A stretch of 6,660 bases of DNA, taken from NCBI GenBank assembly GCA_934590505.1, contig CAKTPC010000107.1:1-6660 (forward strand), written 5' to 3'. Source of the stretch: an uncultured Oscillospiraceae bacterium. Lineage in GTDB: Bacteria; Bacillota; Clostridia; Oscillospirales; Oscillospiraceae. The translations under genes and the position numbers were made by a program. Below are positions 1-5,380 of the stretch, one piece after another. The notes under the pieces were generated by a model. That model saw only the letters and a list, made by a program, of their open reading frames with translations. It ran no database searches and was not told the DNA's origin. Numbering within the stretch: position 1 is the first letter of the stretch; each line of letters starts with the position of its first letter.

Positions 1-1160
1 TGCTCGCGCGTGTAGGGGTCGGGCATGGACGCCGCCGGGGTGCCGACGCGCTTTGAGTAGATGAAGGTGAACATCGCATCGTAGCGTACCTCTTCGCAGA
101 GGCTTATCGTGTCCTCAAAGTCCTCGTCCGTCTCGCCGGGGAAGCCGACGATTATGTCCGTCGTGAGAACAAGATCGGGCATGTAACTTTTCGCCAGCGC
201 GACCTGATGCAGGTACTTCTCGCGGTTATAGCTGCGGTTCATGAGCTTGAGTATTCTGTCGCTGCCGGACTGCACGGGCAGGTGCAGCTGGTGCGCGCAC
301 TTTTCGCACTCGGCCATTGTCTTGAAGAGCTTCTCGGTCGCGTCCTTCGGGTGGCTCGTCATAAAGCGGATGAGGAAATCTCCAGGGATATCGTTCACCA
401 TGCGCAGCAGATCCGCAAAATCCACCCCGCTGCCGAGGTCCTTGCCGTAGGAATTGACGTTCTGGCCGAGCAGCGTAATGTCCTTGTAGCCCTCTTTGAC
501 GAGCTGGCGAGCCTCCTCTAAGATATCCTCCGGTTTTCTCGACCGCTCGCGCCCACGCACATAGGGCACGACGCAGTAGGTGCAGAAGTTGTTGCAGCCG
601 TACATGATCGAAAGCCACGCCTTGACCGTTCCGTCGCGCCTGAGCGGGATGCCCTCGGCGACAGCACCGTCGTCCTTCGCCGTGGCGAAAACGCGCTTGT
701 GGCTGTCCATCACACGCAGCAGCAGCTCCGGGAAGCGCCACAGCTCATGCGGCCCGAACACGAGATCGACCACGGGGTAGGACATTTTTATCTTCTCCGC
801 CATGTGCTCCTGCTGCACCATGCAGCCGCACACGGCGATTATCTGGCCGGGCTTGTTTTTCTTCGTGTGGTTGAGCGCGCCGACGTTGCCGAGCACGCGC
901 ATCTCCGCATGCTCACGCACTGCGCAGGTGTTCACGACTATCACGTCTGCCTGGAACTCGTCCTGTGTGAAGCTGTAGCCCATCTCGCTGAGATAGCCGC
1001 GCAGCTTCTCACTGTCGGCCTCGTTCTGCTGGCAGCCGTAGGTGTCCACCATCGCGAGCGGGCGCTGCCCGTCGGCGGTGACGCGGTCGAATATCTGCCG
1101 GCAGATATCCTCCTGCTCGTGTATCCTGCTTATATCTATCGTTTTTCTTTCGTAAGGCAT
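1..1160 (-). CDS. miaB: MiaB, tRNA-2-methylthio-N6-dimethylallyladenosine synthase (C-terminus beyond window)
   Basis: A radical-SAM methylthiotransferase that adds the 2-methylthio group to i6A37 of tRNAs reading UNN codons, using two 4Fe-4S clusters in the cytoplasm. I translated the minus strand directly: 386 residues are visible and the frame runs off the left edge. The N-terminal UPF0004 domain shows the three auxiliary-cluster cysteines C43 (TYGCQQNEADSE), C79 (NTCAVREHA) and C113 (CGCMVQQ). The radical-SAM CX3CX2C motif is C189, C193, C196 (GCNNFCTYCVVPYVRGRE), followed by family hallmarks LLGQNVNSYG (231-239), RFMTSHPKD (265-273), HLPVQSGSD (293-301) and IVGFPGETDEDF (337-348). The TRAM RNA-binding domain should follow outside the window. 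The start is ATG at 1160-1158, with AGGAG six bases upstream. It has a roughly 25-residue extension before the family core, common in Clostridia. Its substrate is made by MiaA, encoded on the opposite strand about 2 kb away. Confidence 0.97.
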   Translation of the reverse strand, partial: MPYERKTIDISRIHEQEDICRQIFDRVTADGQRPLAMVDTYGCQQNEADSEKLRGYLSEMGYSFTQDEFQADVIVVNTCAVREHAEMRVLGNVGALNHTKKNKPGQIIAVCGCMVQQEHMAEKIKMSYPVVDLVFGPHELWRFPELLLRVMDSHKRVFATAKDDGAVAEGIPLRRDGTVKAWLSIMYGCNNFCTYCVVPYVRGRERSRKPEDILEEARQLVKEGYKDITLLGQNVNSYGKDLGSGVDFADLLRMVNDIPGDFLIRFMTSHPKDATEKLFKTMAECEKCAHQLHLPVQSGSDRILKLMNRSYNREKYLHQVALAKSYMPDLVLTTDIIVGFPGETDEDFEDTISLCEEVRYDAMFTFIYSKRVGTPAASMPDPYTRE

Positions 1161-1166
1161 GATTAT

Positions 1167-1171
1167 CTCCT
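1167..1171 (-). promoter_or_regulatory. Ribosome binding site of miaB
   Basis: Read on the minus strand this is AGGAG, six bases before the ATG whose first base is 1160. It is a good Shine-Dalgarno match and supports the chosen miaB start. Confidence 0.75.
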
Positions 1172-1197
1172 ATAATGCCGAATCTGATTAGCGTTTA

Positions 1198-1227
1198 ATT
1201 TTAACATAAAAGGAGTGGAACTTTCAA
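1198..1227 (-). promoter_or_regulatory. Candidate sigma-A promoter for miaB
   Basis: On the minus strand, TTGAAA (1227-1222, 5 of 6 matches to TTGACA) is followed after 18 bp by TAAAAT (1203-1198, 5 of 6 matches to TATAAT). This predicts a transcription start near 1191 and a leader of about 30 nt before miaB. It is a consensus match in the only AT-rich gap of the window, without experimental support. Its -35 hexamer directly abuts the candidate -35 of the opposing mutL promoter. Confidence 0.5.
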
Positions 1228-1244
1228 CTGAAATAATGTATAAT
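1216..1244 (+). promoter_or_regulatory. Candidate sigma-A promoter for the mutL operon
   Basis: A perfect TATAAT lies at 1239-1244. Seventeen bases upstream is TGGAAC (1216-1221), which matches only 3 of 6 positions of TTGACA, so the -35 is weak. The predicted start is near 1251, about 35 nt before the mutL ATG. A short inverted repeat, AGTCTA (1245-1250) and TAGACT (1263-1268), brackets the predicted start site and could be an operator or chance. This is the only plausible plus-strand promoter I found ahead of the tightly packed downstream genes. Confidence 0.5.
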
Positions 1245-1285
1245 AGTCTACTAATTAAAAGATAGACTCACGAGGTTAAATATCC

Positions 1286-3238
1286 ATGGCCGTTATAAAT
1301 ATACTCTCCCCACATGTTGCCGATATGATCGCCGCGGGCGAGGTCGTTGAGCGTCCCGCTTCCGTCATCAAGGAGCTGATGGAAAACTCCTTTGACGCCG
1401 GAGCAAAGTCCGTCACCGTCGAAATAAAGGGCGGCGGTGCGCCGCTGATCCGCGTCACGGACGATGGCTGCGGCATGGCGCCCGAGGACGCGGGCGTCGC
1501 TTTCCTGCGCCACGCCACCTCGAAGCTCCATGACGAGCACGGGCTTGAAGCCATCGGCACTATGGGCTTCCGCGGCGAGGCTTTGGCAGCGATCTCCGCC
1601 GTGTCCGAGGTGGAGCTCACTACCCGCCGCCGCGGTGACGATGATGGCACCTTCGTCACCCTGACCGCCGGGGACATTCAGGATATGGGTCCCGCCGGCT
1701 GCCCGGAGGGTACCGTCATGGCCGTCAAGGGGCTTTTCTATAACACCCCCGCGCGGCTCAAATTCCTGAAATCCGACCGCAGCGAGGCCTCCGCCTGCGT
1801 GCAGACGGCGCTGCGCTGCGCCCTTGGCAGACCCGAGATATCCGTCCGCTTCATCCGCGACGGTAAGGAGGAGTTCTTCTCACCCGGCGACGGACGCGCT
1901 GAGTCTGCGGTATACTCCCTGCTCGGGCGCGATATCGCAAAGGACATGCTGCCCTGCTCATGCGAGGACGGGGAACTGCGCGTCCATGGCTTCATCTCGT
2001 CTCCCGCCGCCTGCCGCGGCAACCGCAGCGCGCAGTATTTTTACTGCAACGGCCGGTATATCCGCTCGGCGCTGCTCCAGGCCGCGGTCGAGCAGGCGTA
2101 TAAAAACAGCCTCTTGACCGGACGCTACCCTGCCTGCGTCATGTATCTTGAACTCAGCTGTTCCGGGGTCGATGTGAACGTCCACCCGGCAAAGACTGAG
2201 GTCAAGTTCTCTCAGGAAAGGCGGGTGTTCGAGGTCGTGTACCATGCCGCCCTCGCCGCCCTGACGGGGGAGGACAGGATAAAAGCCCCCGCCGAGCCGC
2301 CCGCGGAGAAGAAGTCTCCGTCCCCCGCGGCAATACCCGCGCCTGTGCGCGCGGCTTTCGCGCCGCCTCAGCCCCAGACCGCCGCGCCCGCGTCGAAGGC
2401 AGACTTTTACCGCAGCATGACTTCCGAGCAGTTCCGCGCGCAGGGTTATACCGTGAAGGACACGACGAAACCAGCTCCCAAGCCTGCTGACACCGCCTCC
2501 GCGGTGTCACTCGGCGCATATGAAATACCATACCAGACCCGGCTCAACATGCCGAATGGCCGCCCGACCACCGAAATTCGACCGGAAACGACTGAAATTC
2601 CTAAAGAAACTACCCACAGCATGGTCAAAGCTGTGGAAAAACCTGTTCAAAATGTTGAAAGTCAGCCGATCCCCGACCACAAGATAGTGGGTGAGGCTCT
2701 CAAGACCTATATCATCGTCGAGGTCGGCGCGGAGCTTGTGCTCATAGACAAGCACGCCGCGCACGAGAGGATGAACTTTGACCGCCTGAAACAGCGCGGT
2801 GCGCGCAGCATGTCGCAGACGCTGCTCGAGAGCGTGACGCTGCACCTCACGGACGAGGACTGCCGCGTCCTTGAGGAAAACGGGGAACTGCTCTCAGAGT
2901 TCGGCTTTGAGATAGAGCCCTTCGGCGAGCGGGACTATGCCATCCGCGCCGTCCCCGCGGGGATAGCCGCGTCGGACGCTGCCGCCGCCGTCGAGGAGAT
3001 ATGCGAAAAGCTGCACGGCGGCAAGGCCCCAGACCCCGATTCCGCGCGTGATGAGATTCTCCACACTGTCGCCTGCAAGGCCGCCATCAAGGCCGGGTGG
3101 GACACGGATGTGAAGGAGCTTGAAACGCTTGTGGCCGCGGTGCTCTCCGGGCAGATAAAATACTGCCCGCATGGCCGGCCGATATCCGTCACCGTGACGC
3201 GGCGCGACCTTGACAAGCTCTTCAAGCGCATAGTGTGA
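1286..3238 (+). CDS. mutL: MutL, DNA mismatch repair ATPase/endonuclease
   Basis: Mismatch-repair protein that links mismatch recognition by MutS to strand incision; 650 residues, in the usual range. The N-terminal GHKL ATPase carries the general base E30 and N34 (ELMENSFDAGA), DDGCGM (59-64), HATSK (76-80), GFRGEAL (94-100) and NTPARLKF (153-160). A transducer domain follows, to about residue 330 (VNVHPAKTEVKF). Residues about 330-465 are a Pro/Ala-rich disordered linker containing a degenerate 7-residue repeat (428-441). The C-terminal domain has the metal-binding endonuclease set: DKHAAHE (488-494), ACKAAIKAG (596-604), CPHGRP (627-632) and the terminal FKR (646-648). Its presence implies a methyl-independent pathway, unlike E. 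coli MutL. The first motif departs from the DQHA(X)2E(X)4E consensus at two positions (K489, D499). The start is ATG 1286 with GAGG ten bases upstream. The stop is six bases before miaA. No mutS is in the window. Confidence 0.97.
   Translation: MAVINILSPHVADMIAAGEVVERPASVIKELMENSFDAGAKSVTVEIKGGGAPLIRVTDDGCGMAPEDAGVAFLRHATSKLHDEHGLEAIGTMGFRGEALAAISAVSEVELTTRRRGDDDGTFVTLTAGDIQDMGPAGCPEGTVMAVKGLFYNTPARLKFLKSDRSEASACVQTALRCALGRPEISVRFIRDGKEEFFSPGDGRAESAVYSLLGRDIAKDMLPCSCEDGELRVHGFISSPAACRGNRSAQYFYCNGRYIRSALLQAAVEQAYKNSLLTGRYPACVMYLELSCSGVDVNVHPAKTEVKFSQERRVFEVVYHAALAALTGEDRIKAPAEPPAEKKSPSPAAIPAPVRAAFAPPQPQTAAPASKADFYRSMTSEQFRAQGYTVKDTTKPAPKPADTASAVSLGAYEIPYQTRLNMPNGRPTTEIRPETTEIPKETTHSMVKAVEKPVQNVESQPIPDHKIVGEALKTYIIVEVGAELVLIDKHAAHERMNFDRLKQRGARSMSQTLLESVTLHLTDEDCRVLEENGELLSEFGFEIEPFGERDYAIRAVPAGIAASDAAAAVEEICEKLHGGKAPDPDSARDEILHTVACKAAIKAGWDTDVKELETLVAAVLSGQIKYCPHGRPISVTVTRRDLDKLFKRIV
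2488..2509 (+). repeat. Perfect 9-bp inverted repeat (hairpin) in the mutL linker coding region
   Basis: The left arm TGACACCGC (2488-2496) and right arm GCGGTGTCA (2501-2509) are exact reverse complements separated by the four bases CTCC. It lies inside codons for the MutL linker. No T-run follows, so it is not an intrinsic terminator. It would form a stable mRNA stem-loop; whether it has a function is unknown. Confidence 0.7.
2567..2617 (+). repeat. Degenerate 21-bp tandem repeat within the mutL linker
   Basis: Two units, 2567-2587 and 2588-2608, plus a partial third (2609-2617) encode TTEIRPE, TTEIPKE and TTH. GAAATTC recurs at the same phase in the first two units. The unit is a whole number of codons, so copy-number change would keep the MutL frame. 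It sits in the disordered linker where length change should be tolerated. Confidence 0.65.
2614..2636 (+). repeat. 7-bp inverted repeat at the 3' edge of the mutL linker repeats
   Basis: CCACAGC (2614-2620) and GCTGTGG (2630-2636) are exact reverse complements around a nine-base loop. It overlaps the end of the 21-bp tandem repeat. A short A-run follows on the plus strand rather than a T-run, so it is not a plus-strand terminator. It may be chance. Confidence 0.45.
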
Positions 3239-3244
3239 CGGCCT

Positions 3245-4225
3245 ATGGATAACAGGATAGTCGTTGTCGCGGGGCCTACGGCCTCCGGCAAAACACGCCT
3301 CGGCATAGAGCTTGCGCAGGCACTTGACGGGGAGATCGTCTCGGCGGACTCCATGCAGATATACCGCCGCATGGATATCGGTACCGCCAAAGCGACAGCC
3401 GAGGAGCGTGCCGCTGCCGTGCACCACATGCTCGACGTCGCCGAGCCGGACGAGAGCTGGTCTGTCGCACGCTATGTCGAGGAAGCCACGCGCTGCTGCG
3501 ATGATATCATCGCCCGCGGCAGGCTGCCGATAGTCGTCGGCGGCACGGGGTTGTATATAGACTCTCTCATCTCCGGACTCGACTTTGCCGACAACACATC
3601 TGACAACGCCCTGCGTGATAAGCTGGGCGCGAAGTATGACAGCCTCGGCGGAGAAGCGATGCTCGCGCGCCTTGCGCAGTTCGACTCCGAGCGCGCCGCG
3701 AAGCTCCATCCCGGCGATAAGCGGCGGATAGTGCGCGCGATAGAGATATATCTGCTCACCGGCACGACCATTACCGAGCATGACCGCATCACTGCCGCGC
3801 GCCCCAAGCGCTATGACGCGGCGCGCATAGTCCTCAATTATGCCGACCGTGCCGACCTCTATGCACGCATCGACGCGCGGGTCGACGCGATGGAGCAGAC
3901 TGGGCTTGTCGATGAGGTCAGAGCTCTTCTCGCCTCCGGGCTCTCCCCGGAGAGCACCGCCATGCAGGCCATAGGCTATAAGGAGATCGCCGCCTTCCTC
4001 GAGGGGAAAACTACCGAGCGTGAGGCCTTCGATCTCATCAAGCAGAGCAGCCGCCGTTACGCCAAGCGCCAGCTCACATGGTTCGGCAGGTGGAAAGACG
4101 CGCTGCGCATCGCCTGGGATAAAGTCCCGGATATGGAAAAGGCCCGCCACGCTTCGACAGAGTTTTTACACCGCCGCGTGTATCATAATGCCGGGCATCC
4201 GGATGACGGATGCGACACATTATGA
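3245..4225 (+). CDS. miaA: MiaA, tRNA dimethylallyltransferase
   Basis: Transfers the dimethylallyl group from DMAPP to N6 of A37 in tRNAs reading UNN codons, giving i6A37, the substrate of MiaB. It is 326 residues, slightly above the usual 300-320. The P-loop is GPTASGKT (10-17). SADSMQIYRRMDIGTAKA (33-50) contains the presumed catalytic D35. Further hallmarks are VVGGTGLY (97-104), QAIGYKE (241-247) and YAKRQLTWF (272-280). The ATG lies six bases after the mutL TGA with no recognisable Shine-Dalgarno sequence, so translation is probably coupled to termination of mutL. It is in the same frame as mutL, with only that TGA between them. A perfect 7-bp inverted repeat lies in its last codons, just before hfq. 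Confidence 0.97.
   Translation: MDNRIVVVAGPTASGKTRLGIELAQALDGEIVSADSMQIYRRMDIGTAKATAEERAAAVHHMLDVAEPDESWSVARYVEEATRCCDDIIARGRLPIVVGGTGLYIDSLISGLDFADNTSDNALRDKLGAKYDSLGGEAMLARLAQFDSERAAKLHPGDKRRIVRAIEIYLLTGTTITEHDRITAARPKRYDAARIVLNYADRADLYARIDARVDAMEQTGLVDEVRALLASGLSPESTAMQAIGYKEIAAFLEGKTTEREAFDLIKQSSRRYAKRQLTWFGRWKDALRIAWDKVPDMEKARHASTEFLHRRVYHNAGHPDDGCDTL
4195..4213 (+). repeat. Inverted repeat (stem-loop) at the 3' end of miaA
   Basis: GCATCCG (4195-4201) and CGGATGC (4207-4213) pair perfectly around a five-base loop. It ends ten bases before the miaA stop codon. No T-tract follows, so it does not qualify as a rho-independent terminator. It could be an mRNA processing or stabilising structure setting hfq expression apart from the upstream genes, or it could be chance. 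Confidence 0.5.
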
Positions 4226-4258
4226 CGGGGCGGCAGACAGCAAGACCGCTCCGAGAAA

Positions 4259-4264
4259 AAGGAG
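4259..4264 (+). promoter_or_regulatory. Ribosome binding site deciding the hfq start
   Basis: AAGGAG ends nine bases before ATG 4274, ideal spacing. A TTG in the same frame at 4265 directly abuts this site and would leave no spacer, so ATG 4274 is the better start. Confidence 0.8.
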
Positions 4265-4273
4265 TTGGCTGAA

Positions 4274-4501
4274 ATGCAGAAAACGCAGAATCTCCAGGAT
4301 AGCTTTCTCAATCAGATGAGGAAGGACAAGCTTATGGTAACGATGTTCCTTATGAACGGATTCCAGCTTCATGGGATAGTCCGCGGCTTTGACGGCTTCA
4401 CGGTCGTGCTCGACTCGGACGGAAAGCAGCAGCTTATTTATAAGCATGCCATATCGACCATCGTTCCGTCTAAGACCGTCGAGCTTGACTCCGATACATA
4501 A
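4274..4501 (+). CDS. hfq: Hfq, RNA-binding chaperone
   Basis: Homohexameric Sm-like protein that binds small RNAs and A-rich mRNA segments. From ATG 4274 it is 75 residues, typical of the short Gram-positive form without the long E. coli C-terminal tail. The N-terminal helix NLQDSFLNQM carries Q8 and D9 as in E. coli. The Sm1 strand region ends with FDGF (39-42), placing an aromatic residue at the proximal RNA-binding position. The Sm2 hallmark is YKHAIST (56-62) with K57 and H58, followed by VPSK. The lateral rim reads R16-K17-D18-K19 instead of the E. coli RRER, so the basic patch is weaker. It lies 48 nt after miaA, the conserved miaA-hfq pairing, but has its own strong ribosome binding site, consistent with a need for higher output. 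Confidence 0.97.
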   Translation: MQKTQNLQDSFLNQMRKDKLMVTMFLMNGFQLHGIVRGFDGFTVVLDSDGKQQLIYKHAISTIVPSKTVELDSDT

Positions 4502-4504
4502 GCG

Positions 4505-5380
4505 GTGACATCGTCCCGGGTGTTTTCGGCACTGGCGTCGCTGCTGTTCCTTGCCGTTTGTGCCTATGCCGGAGCCGCGCTCCGCGGCAGCGCAGACGGC
4601 GTGGAGCTTATGACCGTCAGTGCCGTCACCGTGACGGACAGCGCGGAGCTTGACGGGATAGTCCTGCGCCGGGAACGCGTACTGCCGCGCGGTGCGGAGC
4701 TTGTGCCTGCCGCAGGGGACGGGATGCGTCTCCCGGCAGGGACGGCCATTGAATTTGCGGACGGGACGCGTGAGCATACCGGGCAAAGCTGCGTGTTCTT
4801 TTCGCGGCCTGACGGCTTTGAGGCTCTCACGCCGGAAGCACCGGAGGAGACAGACGCTGAGGCTTTGGACATGCTCCTTGCGGCGTCCCCCGCGGAGAGC
4901 GGGCGCTGCGGAGGGCGGCTCGTCTCCGGTTTTGATTGGTACTATGCCGCCTATGCCGACGCTGCGGGAAAGAGCATCCTCCCCGGGGAGTGCCGTGTGC
5001 GCTTCGACGGCTTTGAAGAAGCGGTAAGCGCCTGTACCGTAAACGCCAGCAATGAGGGCGGGCGTCAGTTCATCCTGCTGCGGCTGACCGAAGGCGGGGC
5101 GGATTATCTGAGCCTGAGGAAAACAAAGGCCGAGCTTGTGTTTTCGGAGCATCGCGGGCTGAAGCTGCCCGCACAGGCCGTCCGGTACGATGCGGACGGC
5201 ACAGACTATGTCTATGTTCTCTGCGCGGGCGTCGTTGAGCGGCGCAGCGCGGAGCTTATATACAGCGATAACGACTGCTGCCTTGCCGACCCCAACGGCA
5301 GCGGCGACGCTCTCAGAGAGGGCGAACGGGTCATTCTTTCCGGAAAAGATATATACGAGGGAAAGGTGCTGACACAATGA
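4505..5380 (+). CDS. HlyD-like membrane-anchored adaptor protein, short form
   Basis: A 291-residue protein with one N-terminal transmembrane or signal-anchor segment (about residues 5-26) and an extracytoplasmic remainder. It resembles the HlyD-like proteins found beside yggS and sepF in Clostridia: LDGIVLRRERVL (49-60) matches their G-x-V-x-R-x-E-x-V element; RLPAGTAIEF (75-84) resembles half of a lipoyl/barrel motif; VSGFDWYYAAY and the C-terminal KLPAQAV...YVYVL...GERVILSG resemble the beta-barrel and membrane-proximal parts of membrane fusion proteins. The coiled-coil hairpin usual between the lipoyl halves seems absent. Function is unknown; an envelope or division role is inferred only from context. 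The start is GTG 4505, three bases after the hfq TAA, with no clear Shine-Dalgarno sequence. The next in-frame GTG (4520) would cut the membrane segment, and the first ATG codon (residue 36) would lose it. The stop overlaps yggS by ATGA. Confidence 0.75.
   Translation: MTSSRVFSALASLLFLAVCAYAGAALRGSADGVELMTVSAVTVTDSAELDGIVLRRERVLPRGAELVPAAGDGMRLPAGTAIEFADGTREHTGQSCVFFSRPDGFEALTPEAPEETDAEALDMLLAASPAESGRCGGRLVSGFDWYYAAYADAAGKSILPGECRVRFDGFEEAVSACTVNASNEGGRQFILLRLTEGGADYLSLRKTKAELVFSEHRGLKLPAQAVRYDADGTDYVYVLCAGVVERRSAELIYSDNDCCLADPNGSGDALREGERVILSGKDIYEGKVLTQ

Larger units (their letters stand above)
1161..1285. other. Divergent AT-rich intergenic control region between miaB and mutL
   Basis: This 125-bp gap is much richer in A+T than the flanking genes and holds the ribosome binding sites and candidate promoters for both directions. 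The mutL ribosome binding site is GAGG at 1272-1275, ten bases before ATG 1286. No small ORF, tRNA or intrinsic terminator is apparent. The region is too short for most riboswitches and I recognise no riboswitch motif in it. Confidence 0.7.

Noticed and set aside
699..1175. 158-codon open frame on the plus strand opposite miaB
   Set aside because: It is antisense to the conserved MiaB N-terminal domain, whose cysteine motifs are all intact on the minus strand.
1171..1176. A second plus-strand TATAAT between miaB and mutL
   Set aside because: No acceptable -35 hexamer lies 16-18 bases upstream, and the bases overlap the miaB ribosome binding site.
2894..4150. 418-codon open frame on the minus strand opposite mutL/miaA
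   Set aside because: It lies antisense to well-supported mutL and miaA, encodes no recognisable motif and is explained by high G+C, which makes stop codons rare in the complementary frames.
4165..4189. Internal promoter for hfq (TTTACA and TATCAT/CATAAT)
   Set aside because: The spacer between the hexamers is only 10-13 bases, too short for a sigma-A promoter.
4195..4225. Rho-independent terminator after miaA
   Set aside because: The stem-loop is real but no T-tract follows, and the sequence after it is G-rich.
4265..4273. Extended hfq start at TTG 4265
   Set aside because: The ribosome binding site AAGGAG ends at 4264, leaving no spacer for TTG. ATG 4274 has a nine-base spacer and gives the standard Hfq N-terminus.
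4220..5377. 385-codon open frame on the minus strand opposite hfq and the HlyD-like gene
   Set aside because: It covers hfq on the opposite strand, has no recognisable domain, and is rich in Arg/His/Pro as expected for a shadow frame.
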